Shown here one piece after another: positions 34,746 through 42,844 of a stretch of DNA of 64,000 bases. The position numbers and the translations under genes are program-made. Under the pieces are notes generated by a model. It was not told where the DNA came from, searched no databases, and was given only the letters and a program-made list of their open reading frames with translations. The stretch lies in the NCBI GenBank assembly GCA_900318775.1, contig ONLY01000022.1:1-64000 (forward strand), written 5' to 3'. The stretch comes from an uncultured Prevotellaceae bacterium. Its GTDB lineage: Bacteria; Bacteroidota; Bacteroidia; Bacteroidales; Bacteroidaceae. Within the stretch, counting starts at the first letter, position 1. Each line of letters begins with the position of its first letter.

Positions 34746-35876
34746 ATGTCAAAGAAAGTATATAAAATGGTTGACTTGTTTGCAGGTTGTGGTGGATTAA
34801 GTTTGGGATTGGAGCAAGCCGGCTTTACACCTTGGTTTGTAAATGAAATTGTTGAGCCATTTGCAAACACATATAAGGTTAATCACGGCTTGTCGGATGA
34901 GCATTACTATATAGGGAATATCGTAACGCTTAATGAAAATATCCATGAATACAAGGATATACTCTCTGACATAACTCTTGTATGTGGTGGGCCTCCTTGT
35001 CAAGGCTTTTCCATGGCAAACAGGCAGCGAATTCTCGATGACCCCCGCAACAATTTGTACAAGCAATACCTTATCTTTTTAAGCAATGTGCGCCCTCAGT
35101 TTTTCATCATGGAAAATGTGAAGGGTATGATGAAAAAGAAAGATGAAATTATCCAGAACTTCAAGGAATACCTTGGAGAAGAATACCTGTATGATTACGC
35201 CGTATTGAGGGCACAAGATTTTGGTGTTCCTCAGAATAGGGAACGCTTCATTATGATTGGTAATCGCATGGGGATTCCGCCAAAAGATATTTTCAGGGAA
35301 ATCAATAAAAATAAGCGTGAAGCTTTTGTTTTGCGTGATGCTTTGTATGGTTTACCACATTTGGAAGCGAAGAAAGAAAAAGGGAAAATTGGAGTTGAAG
35401 ACATAAGCTCCGGATTGACAGAAAGAGATTTCGATTATCCTCAAACGGATTTCTATCATTTCATAAACGGTGATAAGGTCATCAAAAAATTGTACAACCA
35501 CAAGAACCGTTACAACAACGATAGGGATATTGAGATATTCAGAAGATTGCCACAAGGAGCAAATTCGCTTCATGATTCCATCGCTGACATTATGCCTTAT
35601 AAACGGCGTAATAACATTTTCAAAGATAAATATTTCAAATTGGATGAAACACAAATTTGCAAGACAATAACTTCCCACATGAAGTTTGATTGCAATATGT
35701 ATATACACCCATGGGAAGAAAGAGGTTTGAGTCCAAGAGAAGCTGCTCGTATACAAACATTTCCAGATGATTACATTCTCACTGGTGCTCAAAATATGTG
35801 GTATGCTCAAGTAGGGAATGCTGTTCCTGTAAAACTTGCCAAAGCAATTGGTGATGGCATAATCAAATTCTTATAA
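34746..35876 (+). CDS. DNA cytosine-5 methyltransferase 1
   Basis: A 376-residue m5C methyltransferase. I use the ATG at 34746 (MSKKVYKMVDLFAGCGG); upstream in-frame residues lie in the structured leader. Motif I is DLFAGCGGLSLGLEQAGF, motif IV with the catalytic cysteine GGPPCQGFS, motif VI ENVKG, motif VIII QNRERFIMIGNR and motif X AQVGNAVP near the end. The variable region before motif IX determines the site, which cannot be read. It overlaps the second methylase (TAATG). Codon use is AT-rich compared with the host. Confidence 0.93.
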   Translation: MSKKVYKMVDLFAGCGGLSLGLEQAGFTPWFVNEIVEPFANTYKVNHGLSDEHYYIGNIVTLNENIHEYKDILSDITLVCGGPPCQGFSMANRQRILDDPRNNLYKQYLIFLSNVRPQFFIMENVKGMMKKKDEIIQNFKEYLGEEYLYDYAVLRAQDFGVPQNRERFIMIGNRMGIPPKDIFREINKNKREAFVLRDALYGLPHLEAKKEKGKIGVEDISSGLTERDFDYPQTDFYHFINGDKVIKKLYNHKNRYNNDRDIEIFRRLPQGANSLHDSIADIMPYKRRNNIFKDKYFKLDETQICKTITSHMKFDCNMYIHPWEERGLSPREAARIQTFPDDYILTGAQNMWYAQVGNAVPVKLAKAIGDGIIKFL

Positions 35877-36946
35877 TGACGCACTTAGAATTATTCTCAG
35901 GGATAGGCGGTTTCCGTAGGGCATTAGATCTTCTGACCAACGATGGCGTGATGGAATTTGAAAGTGTTGGTTATTCTGAAATTGACGCCAAGGCCTCCTT
36001 AACCTATACATCAAATTATAACACAGAAGGCGAAGTCGTATTAGGTGATATTGTAGCCTTTACCGCAAACCGTCAAAACATAGAGTATTTGCCAGACTTT
36101 GATCTTCTTACTGGAGGTTTCCCTTGTCAGACATTTAGCGTCATGGGGAAACAAGCTGGTTTTGAAGAGGACAGAGGACAACTTTTCTTTAGAATTGCAG
36201 ACATTCTCGCAGTAAAACGCCCTGCTAATGTGTTATTGGAAAATGTCAAGAATCTTTATGTTCATGACAGAGGTAATACATTTGCAAGAATTGTCCAAGA
36301 ACTAAACAACTTGGGATATAATGTTATTAGCAATATCTTTGATACACAAAACTACCATTTGCCTCAAAGAAGAAGAAGGGTGTTGATTTTTGCTACTACA
36401 CACCCTCTGCCCGAAAATGCGAATGAATTATTTACTCCATCGAATGTACAAAATCTATTTGATGAACATTATCATAATTTAGCTGTTCCCCATTATGACA
36501 CAGTACTAGATTTATTGGAGCATCAAGTGGAACAAAAATATTTTCTTTCTGAAAGAATAAAACCAACAATCCTTTCAGATGGTTCGGGTAGATTTATTTC
36601 TAGGTCAGACATTAACCAAATGATTGCAAGAACGTTGACGGCATCAATGCACAAGATGCACAGGGCTTGTCAAGACAATTATTATAGCCAAGACTTTATT
36701 GATACCAATGGAGCTGTTAATCCTGTTAGAAATATGACAAAAGAACAGCTTGCTCAGATACCTATCAGAAAGATAACTCCAGAGGAAGCTTTCATGTTGC
36801 AGGGATTCCCCCCAGAATTTGCCACAAATGCTAGAAATGCAGGTGTTTCTGATGGTGCTTTATACAAACAAGCAGGTAATGCTGTTAGTGTAAACACAAT
36901 CTATGCTGTAGTTTATTTTTTAATTCATAACCATTTCTTATACTAA
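35876..36946 (+). CDS. DNA cytosine-5 methyltransferase 2
   Basis: A 356-residue m5C methyltransferase distinct from the first. Motif I is ELFSGIGGFRRALD, motif IV GGFPCQTFSVMG, motif VI ENVKNL, motif VIII PQRRRRVLIFA and motif X KQAGNAVSVNTIYAV. Two m5C methylases with one nuclease are typical of systems with asymmetric recognition sites, where each strand needs its own enzyme. The DUF3883 gene begins two bases after its stop. Confidence 0.93.
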   Translation: MTHLELFSGIGGFRRALDLLTNDGVMEFESVGYSEIDAKASLTYTSNYNTEGEVVLGDIVAFTANRQNIEYLPDFDLLTGGFPCQTFSVMGKQAGFEEDRGQLFFRIADILAVKRPANVLLENVKNLYVHDRGNTFARIVQELNNLGYNVISNIFDTQNYHLPQRRRRVLIFATTHPLPENANELFTPSNVQNLFDEHYHNLAVPHYDTVLDLLEHQVEQKYFLSERIKPTILSDGSGRFISRSDINQMIARTLTASMHKMHRACQDNYYSQDFIDTNGAVNPVRNMTKEQLAQIPIRKITPEEAFMLQGFPPEFATNARNAGVSDGALYKQAGNAVSVNTIYAVVYFLIHNHFLY

Positions 36947-36947
36947 G

Positions 36948-38141
36948 ATGATATTTGAAATTCACAGAGAAGGTAAAATTTCCTATAAAAGGTTATCTGG
37001 TGCCGACCTTAAAAGGAGTAAATCCCACCAAACACATATTGGATTGTCAAATGATAGTTTGACGTTCATGCCAGATGATAAAACAGAATATTCTGCGATG
37101 CTCATCTATAATGGTTATTGTGATATTCTGAACTGTGAAATAGCAAAGATTCACAGGGCTGATGGCAGATATGATGCACCTAAGATTTCAATGGGGAAGA
37201 AATCTGATAATGTTGTTAATAAGATACGTTCATTTGCGAATGAAGCAGTGGACGAGGATTTCTATCTGTTATGGTTCGGCTTAGATAGTTTAACTCCTGT
37301 ATTTTGGCTTATCAAAGATGGTTCTGGTGATTATAATTTCCTAAACAAATTTTGTGATTTGGAAAATCTCAAAGACAGGAGCATAAAGATACTCAAACGT
37401 GATGATATAGTATTTTCTCATGTGTTAGCGTATGCTCAAAGTCGTATAGAAAACGCAACAATCAATTTACAAAAGGATTTGGAACTTTCTGTAGAATTAG
37501 AAAATGAAAATCCCAAATTCAAAGATGCAGATGTAAAGAAAGCGAGAAGCTACATTAATGAGTTAGGCAAGCAAGGGGAATCATTAATTGATGAATATTT
37601 GAGCAGACAAAAATCGGAAAGATTTGTATCTGAATATGAGTGGATGAATAAAAGTAATGAACAGGGTAAACCATTCGATTTTTATATCAAGTATTCTACA
37701 GGATTAGAACAATGGATTGATGTAAAGACCACAGAACATGAATTTGAACAAGCTGTAATAATAAGCAAGAACGAGATTAGATTTATAACTGAAAAGAAAG
37801 ATCCCAATTATGCCATCTTTCGAGTGTATTCTAAACGAAAACTGCAAGCGAAATTAAGGAGATGTTCTGAATGTTTGAAGTACATGGAAAAACTTTTAAG
37901 GGACATGGATTATATGACAAAAAGTATGGCTGACTATCAAGCTTCACTTGTCAATTATAAAATAGCCTTTGTCCCTAGTTCGATTTCATTCCATAAAATC
38001 TCAGATGAAGAGATAATAACCTACAACAAAGGATTGGATCTAGATATGAGTGTGAGGAACGTTGATTATGTGGATAAAGCTTCTAAGGAAGAAGAATCTT
38101 CAATAGCTGCGGATTTATTTTCACTCGAAAAAAGAATTTAA
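36948..38141 (+). CDS. DUF3883 protein, probable restriction endonuclease
   Basis: A 397-residue protein. The N-terminal half (1-190) is unrecognised and may read the DNA site. The C-terminal part (about 200-300) resembles DUF3883: ELGKQGESLIDEYLSRQKSERF, EYEWMNKSNEQGKPFDFYIKY, then EQWIDVKTTE. This is a PD-(D/E)xK-like arrangement (E, then D, then D-V-K). Directly after two methylases it is most likely the matching nuclease. That role is inferred from gene order and the motif. The C terminus is charged. Confidence 0.65.
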   Translation: MIFEIHREGKISYKRLSGADLKRSKSHQTHIGLSNDSLTFMPDDKTEYSAMLIYNGYCDILNCEIAKIHRADGRYDAPKISMGKKSDNVVNKIRSFANEAVDEDFYLLWFGLDSLTPVFWLIKDGSGDYNFLNKFCDLENLKDRSIKILKRDDIVFSHVLAYAQSRIENATINLQKDLELSVELENENPKFKDADVKKARSYINELGKQGESLIDEYLSRQKSERFVSEYEWMNKSNEQGKPFDFYIKYSTGLEQWIDVKTTEHEFEQAVIISKNEIRFITEKKDPNYAIFRVYSKRKLQAKLRRCSECLKYMEKLLRDMDYMTKSMADYQASLVNYKIAFVPSSISFHKISDEEIITYNKGLDLDMSVRNVDYVDKASKEEESSIAADLFSLEKRI

Positions 38142-38419
38142 CAATAGATTCTATAAATAAGCCGCGTCAAGGCTCTAAAATCTGTGTAATCCACGTAATC
38201 TGTGTGACATTAAAAACTCCGCGCCAGCCAAGACGCGCAGAGGCCTATTTCTGGGCCTTGCCCAAAGATTTTTAATTATTTTGAAAGATTTCTTGCGAAG
38301 CAATAAACATTACAAAGAGCCGTGCCGAGGCTCCAAATAATCTGCTTACTGGGGCTTGGGAAGGGGCACACAGATAGCTCTGTGTGAAGACTTCGAGAGG
38401 GAGATATATGAACAACCAA
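38142..38419. other. Gene-free island right end
   Basis: No gene is seen. It contains a hairpin-forming motif twice: AGCCGCGTCAAGGCTC at 38160 and AGCCGTGCCGAGGCTC at 38318, both followed by an A-rich tail. It also contains CTGTGTAAT-type repeats near 38183-38211 and a copy of the CTTGCGAAGCAATAAA motif at 38292. Confidence 0.5.
38292..38321 (+). repeat. Dispersed intergenic motif, copy 2
   Basis: CTTGCGAAGCAATAAA followed within 15 bases by GAGCC, matching 15927-15953. It runs into the second AGCC/GGCT hairpin at 38318. Confidence 0.4.
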
Positions 38420-38457
38420 AGCGAGGCTTCAGATGTGAAATCTGAAGCCTCGCTTTG
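38420..38457 (-). terminator. tRNA-Gln terminator
   Basis: Immediately after the tRNA on the minus strand: a 17-bp stem (AAAGCGAGGCTTCAGAT with its complement) and a short loop. The T-run after it is weak (TTTGGTTGTT). Confidence 0.7.
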
Positions 38458-38521
38458 GTTGGGATACCCGGGCTCGAACCAGGAATAACAGGACCAGAAT
38501 CTGTTGTGTTGCCAATTACAC
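38420..38521. repeat. Island-flanking direct repeat, right copy
   Basis: About 102 bases that match 33938-34038 in the same orientation with 9 differences, covering the terminator and the tRNA-Gln 3' portion up to the D-arm. This is the copy that belongs to the functional tRNA. Confidence 0.75.
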
Positions 38522-38530
38522 CATATCCCA
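38456..38530 (-). tRNA. tRNA-Gln (CUG anticodon), CCA encoded
   Basis: On the minus strand TGGGATA pairs with TATCCCA as acceptor. The D-arm is GTG ... CAC with AATTGGC, and the T-arm is CCTGG TTCGAGC CCGGG. The anticodon loop is TTCTGGT, giving CTG. The last anticodon-stem pair looks like A-C. Discriminator A and CCA follow in the DNA. It is the intact member of the two tRNA-Gln copies flanking the island. Confidence 0.88.
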
Positions 38531-38682
38531 ATTTTATTGCAGCAACTCTTTAAGGGCCCCCTCATTTCCGAATTGCGATGCAAAGGTAGTGCTTTTCGTG
38601 AAACCGACAAAGGGTTTCACGTTTTTTTTTCGTCAAAGGGTGATTTTTCTAAGTTCAGGACGAGAAAAAGCGAGGAAATCAG

Positions 38683-38690
38683 TACCTTTG
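38683..38690 (+). promoter_or_regulatory. -7 box for surE
   Basis: TACCTTTG lies 25 bases before the surE start and fits TAnnTTTG. Confidence 0.6.
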
Positions 38691-38714
38691 TAGTCAGAAA
38701 ACACTCAAAAAAGC

Positions 38715-39491
38715 ATGAATAAACTAATCTTCATAAGTAACGATGATGGCTATGATGCAGGGGGGGTGCAACAGTTGGCGGAGATGATGCGCGAGCTGGG
38801 TGACGTGTTTGTTGTGGCGCCTGATGGCGGACGCAGCGGAGCGAGCATGAGCATCAGCAGCCATACGCCTGTAAGGAACACGCTCATCAAGCAGGAGTCT
38901 GAAACGGAAGGGCGTGGAAGCCTGACGGTATGGTCCTGCACAGGCACACCAAACGACTGCACAAAGATGGCATTCGAAATACTCTTGCCCCGACGCCCCG
39001 ACTTGGTGCTGGGAGGCATCAATCATGGCGAGAACTGCGGCGTGAACGCTCATTATTCGGGCACCATGTCTATCGCCTTGGAAGGCTGTATCAAGCAAGT
39101 GCCCTCCATCGCCTTCTCTAGCGGCAGAATAGCAAAGGATGCCGACTTTAGCTACATGAAGGAATGGGTAATGAAGATTGCACGCACCACGCTGGAGGAC
39201 GGTCTCCCGTTGGGTGTATGCCTCAATGTGAATGTGCCCAATGTGGAGAAGCCCCAAGGTGTAAGAATTTGCAAAATGGGGCTTGGCGACTGGCATGAAG
39301 AGTGGCAGGAACGCGACCACCCAAGAGGCGGAAAATACTATTGGATAGCAGGCTATTACGCACCCTACAATCCGGACGACGAGGAGACGGACTCTTGGGC
39401 ATACCACCAAGGATATGTGGCCGTGACGCCTCTGCAGCTGGACATGACAGCTTATGACACAATGAAGAAGCTGGAATCGACGTATAACTGA
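38715..39491 (+). CDS. surE: 5'-nucleotidase SurE
   Basis: A 258-residue metal-dependent nucleoside monophosphate phosphatase. The N-terminal metal motif is ISNDDGYDAGGVQQLAEMM, then VVAPDGGRSGASMSIS and the GTPNDCTKMA and GINHGENCG motifs with conserved Asn and Gly. The length is typical. It is upstream of lpxB with an 84-base gap; the two often neighbour each other in Bacteroidota. Confidence 0.95.
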   Translation: MNKLIFISNDDGYDAGGVQQLAEMMRELGDVFVVAPDGGRSGASMSISSHTPVRNTLIKQESETEGRGSLTVWSCTGTPNDCTKMAFEILLPRRPDLVLGGINHGENCGVNAHYSGTMSIALEGCIKQVPSIAFSSGRIAKDADFSYMKEWVMKIARTTLEDGLPLGVCLNVNVPNVEKPQGVRICKMGLGDWHEEWQERDHPRGGKYYWIAGYYAPYNPDDEETDSWAYHQGYVAVTPLQLDMTAYDTMKKLESTYN

Positions 39492-39575
39492 TTAGGCATC
39501 AGGCCGTACATGGCGGCGGCAAAAGCGCACATGATTGTGGCACATTTCAACTGATGCATCATATCACTATTAAAG

Positions 39576-40706
39576 ATGAAGTATTATCTCATAGCAGGAG
39601 AGGCTTCGGGCGACTTGCACGCTTCGAACCTGATGGCGGCGCTGAAGGAGGAAGACTCCGAGGCAGAGTTCCGCTTTTATGGAGGCGACAAGATGGCGGC
39701 TGTAGGCGGCACGATGGTGAAGCACTACCGTGAACTGGCTTACATGGGATTCATTCCTGTGCTGCTGCATTTGCCCACCATTCTAAAAAACATGAAGCGC
39801 TGCAAGGCGGATATTGCGCAATGGAGGCCCGATGTGGTCATTCTGGTGGACTATCCTGGCTTCAATCTTGACATTGCCCAATATGTGCACGCCCAAGGTA
39901 TCTGCAAGGTATTCTACTATATCAGTCCCAAGATTTGGGCCTGGAAAGAATACCGCATCAAGAACATCCGGCGCGATGTGGACGAGCTGTTCTCCATCCT
40001 GCCCTTTGAGGTACAATGGTTCAAGGAACGAAACTACAACATCCACTATGTGGGCAATCCCTGCGTGGATGCCGTGGAGGGATTCCGCAAGGCGCTTGCC
40101 GACAAGGGGGATCCGACGACGGCCAAGCAGCAGATTGCCATCGTGGCAGGCAGCCGCAAGCAGGAAATCAAGGACAACCTGCGCATGATGCTGCAAGCTG
40201 CCGCAACGTACAATGACTATAAGCTGGTCATTGCTGGCGCGCCCAACATCGATGCCGCCTACTACCAACGGTACATCCCCAAAGGAATAGAAGCAGAACT
40301 GCGATTCGGAGAGACTTACCAGATTGTGAGCGAGTCGGCTGCCGCCCTAGTCACATCGGGCACTGCCACTCTGGAGACCGCTATTCTGGGCACACCGCAA
40401 GTGGTATGCTACGCCACACCCGTAGGCAAGTTTATCTCATGGCTTAGAAAGAGAATCCTGAAAGTGAAATTCATCTCGCTGGTCAACCTTGTGGCTGACC
40501 GAGAAATTGTACAAGAATTGGTGGCTGACCGCATGACCCACGAAAACATGGTTAAGTATCTGGGCGATATATTACCCGGCAGAGCAGGACGTCAGCAAAT
40601 GCTGGACGACTACGCCGAAATGAATCGTATCCTTGGCCCATGCGGCGCCAGCAAGCGAGCCGCCCAAGAAATGATACGGCTTTTACAACAATCACAACCT
40701 CAATAA
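39576..40706 (+). CDS. lpxB: Lipid-A-disaccharide synthase
   Basis: A 376-residue glycosyltransferase that joins UDP-diacylglucosamine and lipid X in lipid A synthesis on the inner-membrane face. Marks are the N-terminal YLIAGEASGDLHASNLMAALK, FYGGDKMAAVGG, YISPKIWAWKEYRIKNIRRDVDELFSILPFE and VGNPCVDAV, with the C-terminal ALVTSGTATLETAILGTPQVVCY. A small gene follows after 7 bases. Confidence 0.95.
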   Translation: MKYYLIAGEASGDLHASNLMAALKEEDSEAEFRFYGGDKMAAVGGTMVKHYRELAYMGFIPVLLHLPTILKNMKRCKADIAQWRPDVVILVDYPGFNLDIAQYVHAQGICKVFYYISPKIWAWKEYRIKNIRRDVDELFSILPFEVQWFKERNYNIHYVGNPCVDAVEGFRKALADKGDPTTAKQQIAIVAGSRKQEIKDNLRMMLQAAATYNDYKLVIAGAPNIDAAYYQRYIPKGIEAELRFGETYQIVSESAAALVTSGTATLETAILGTPQVVCYATPVGKFISWLRKRILKVKFISLVNLVADREIVQELVADRMTHENMVKYLGDILPGRAGRQQMLDDYAEMNRILGPCGASKRAAQEMIRLLQQSQPQ

Positions 40707-40713
40707 AAAGACT

Positions 40714-40965
40714 ATGGAATATAAGAAATCATACACCAAAGAGGAGCTTCTGGAACTCCGCCATTGGTTTGACACCCACACTTACGAGAAAGAACTGGAC
40801 ATGGGGCATGGTCTCTTCATCCCTGACGTGGACAAGACACTGGTCCCCATGTTTCTGACAGCAATGGACCAGTATGAGAACATCACGTTCTCGGGACAAA
40901 TCAGACAGTTGTTCCGCATTCGCGAAGAGCTAATCAAGCAAAACAAAGTTACAGGAGAGAAGTAG
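40714..40965 (+). CDS. Small protein of unknown function (DUF6965-like)
   Basis: A soluble protein of 83 residues, YKKSYTKEELLELRHWFDTH and YENITFSGQIRQLFRIREELIKQ. It has no signal or membrane segment. It resembles the small DUF6965 proteins of Bacteroidales, but I am not certain of the family. It is close behind lpxB and overlaps the convergent rsmA by 17 bases. Confidence 0.65.
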   Translation: MEYKKSYTKEELLELRHWFDTHTYEKELDMGHGLFIPDVDKTLVPMFLTAMDQYENITFSGQIRQLFRIREELIKQNKVTGEK

Positions 40966-41737
40966 CAGCAGAAACGCGGTTGGTCAGTTCCACATAGTCC
41001 TGAACAGAAAGCTGCTCGGGACGCTTCGTGAAGATGGGGTCAGCTAACATGGGATGATCTTTGCCCAGAATCTGCTTCATTCCGTTGCGCATCATCTTGC
41101 GTCGCATAGTGAACACCGTCTTCACGATGCGTCGGAACAAAGCCTCATCACATCCCAGAGCATCTTTCCCGTTGCGCGTAAGGCGGATAACTGCACTCTT
41201 CACTTTAGGAGGCGGATTGAACACATTCTCGTGGACTGTAAAGAGATATTCCACATCGTACCACGCCTGAATGAGCACACTCAACACCCCATATGCCTTG
41301 CTGCCCGGCTGGGCAGCCATACGCTCTGCGACCTCCTTCTGAATCATGCCCGTGCAACATGGAATGATGTCACGATTTTCCACCATCTTAAAGAAGATTT
41401 GAGACGAGATGTTGTAGGGATAATTACCGGTCAAGACAAAAGGAGCACCATCAAACACCTCATGGAGCTCCATCTGCAAGAAGTCACCTTCAATAACGTT
41501 GTCGCCCAACTGGGGAAAATGCTCGTGAAGGTAGGGAACGGACTCAAAGTCAATTTCCACCACCTTGAATGGACGGTTCTTACGAAGAATAAATTGTGTG
41601 AGCACGCCCATTCCTGGACCTACTTCCAAAACAGGGATGCCGGGGCAAACATCAACCGTGTCGGCGATGCGTTGCGCCACACCAAGGTCGGTTAAGAAAT
41701 GCTGACCGAGAAATTTCTTTGGTTTTACGCTTTTCAC
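40949..41737 (-). CDS. rsmA: 16S rRNA dimethyladenosine transferase
   Basis: A 262-residue SAM enzyme (KsgA) that dimethylates two adjacent adenines near the 3' end of 16S rRNA. I place the start at a GTG at 41737 (VKSVKPKKFLGQHFL); the longer frame upstream overlaps the divergent promoter and is not family-like. Marks are LEVGPGMGVLTQ for SAM and the catalytic LTGNYPYNISSQI. The C-terminal domain is complete, ending a few bases past the small gene's stop on the other strand. Confidence 0.93.
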   Translation of the reverse strand: MKSVKPKKFLGQHFLTDLGVAQRIADTVDVCPGIPVLEVGPGMGVLTQFILRKNRPFKVVEIDFESVPYLHEHFPQLGDNVIEGDFLQMELHEVFDGAPFVLTGNYPYNISSQIFFKMVENRDIIPCCTGMIQKEVAERMAAQPGSKAYGVLSVLIQAWYDVEYLFTVHENVFNPPPKVKSAVIRLTRNGKDALGCDEALFRRIVKTVFTMRRKMMRNGMKQILGKDHPMLADPIFTKRPEQLSVQDYVELTNRVSAATSLL

Positions 41738-41780
41738 GAAAAAAAATCGTAATGTTGGAGGATGAATGATGAATTTATTG

Positions 41781-41788
41781 TAACTTTG
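41781..41788 (+). promoter_or_regulatory. -7 box for the flippase-like gene
   Basis: TAACTTTG lies about 27 bases upstream of the ATG at 41815 and fits TAnnTTTG. This supports that start over an in-frame codon further upstream. Confidence 0.6.
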
Positions 41789-41814
41789 TGGTTGCAAAGG
41801 TACGACATTTCTCG

Positions 41815-42822
41815 ATGAACAACAAAAAAACACTTAAAAAGGCACTCAATATCATCGTCCCCTTCTTGTTGGGCGGTGGCATTTTGTGGTGGATGTACCG
41901 AGATACCAACTTTCAAGACATGGAGGAAGTGGTGCTGCACCAGATGAACTGGGGGTGGATGTTGTTCTCATTAGTGTTTGGCGTAACCGCGCAGATGTTT
42001 CGGGGCATCCGGTGGAAACAGACTTTGGCGCCACTGGGCGAGCACCCACACATGGCAGATTGTATCCATGCCATATTCATCTCCTACGCTTCCAGCTTGA
42101 TTATCCCACGCAGCGGAGAACTGAGCCGGTGCGGAATCTTGGCTAAATACGACAAAACGCCCTTCTTGAAAGCCCTTGGCACTGTGGTGACAGAACGTAT
42201 CATCGACTCATTGCTGCTGCTCTCTATCACAGTTGCCGTGATCATGGCGCAACTGGCGGTCTTCAACTCGTTCTTCAACAATACTGGAACGAACTTGAAT
42301 GACATTCTGGAAGGCTTTACCACAACTGGATATTTAGTCACAGCATTGTGCCTTCTCATCACTGTGGGCTTTATGTGGCTGGCCATGAAACGCTTCACTT
42401 TCATGCAAAAAGTTCGCACGATGCTCTCCAACATCAAGGAAGGAGTACTGTCGCTCAAAGGAGTGGAGAACAAGAGTTTGTTCGTGTTCTACACTGTAGC
42501 CATTTGGGCCAGCTACTTCCTGCATTACTGGATTACATTCCGCTGCTTCTCTTTCATGGAAGGTTTGGGGTTCACCGCAGCGATAGTAAGCTTCATCGTA
42601 GGCAGCATCTCGGTGATTGTCCCTACCCCAAACGGGGCCGGACCTTGGCATTTTGCCGTTAAGACCATTTTAATTTTATACGGACTGACAGACACAGAGG
42701 CAGTCACCTTCGTGCTCATTGTGCATACGATACAGACGGCACTAGTGCCTGTACTCGGCATCTTCTCACTCATCGTTTTGGGTATGCGTTCCGCTGTCAG
42801 TTCCAAGGCTATAACAAACTAA
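41815..42822 (+). CDS. Lysylphosphatidylglycerol synthase TM-region / UPF0104-like membrane protein
   Basis: A 335-residue integral membrane protein with about eight hydrophobic segments. It has the marks of the MprF-flippase-like family: FRGIRWKQTL near 60, YASSLIIPRSGELSRCGILAKYDK near 90-115, VVTERIIDSLLLL, and IVPTPNGAGPWHFAVKTIL near 265. Members may flip lipid-linked molecules. There is no synthase domain, so lysyl transfer is not expected. It is followed by pepD at a gap of 22 bases. Confidence 0.82.
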   Translation: MNNKKTLKKALNIIVPFLLGGGILWWMYRDTNFQDMEEVVLHQMNWGWMLFSLVFGVTAQMFRGIRWKQTLAPLGEHPHMADCIHAIFISYASSLIIPRSGELSRCGILAKYDKTPFLKALGTVVTERIIDSLLLLSITVAVIMAQLAVFNSFFNNTGTNLNDILEGFTTTGYLVTALCLLITVGFMWLAMKRFTFMQKVRTMLSNIKEGVLSLKGVENKSLFVFYTVAIWASYFLHYWITFRCFSFMEGLGFTAAIVSFIVGSISVIVPTPNGAGPWHFAVKTILILYGLTDTEAVTFVLIVHTIQTALVPVLGIFSLIVLGMRSAVSSKAITN

Positions 42823-42844
42823 TTATCACAAAAAACAGAACATC

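Larger units (their letters stand above)
33938..38521. mobile_element. Restriction-modification island between tRNA-Gln copies
   Basis: About 4.5 kb, clearly AT-richer and with different codon use than both flanks, carrying two cytosine-5 methyltransferases and a DUF3883 protein. It is bounded by direct repeats of about 100 bp (33938-34038 and 38420-38521) with 9 differences. Each consists of the tRNA-Gln terminator hairpin and the 3' four fifths of the tRNA. No integrase or transposase is visible. Either it integrated at tRNA-Gln and lost its integrase, or it was acquired between two tandem tRNA-Gln genes, one of which has decayed. Confidence 0.6.
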
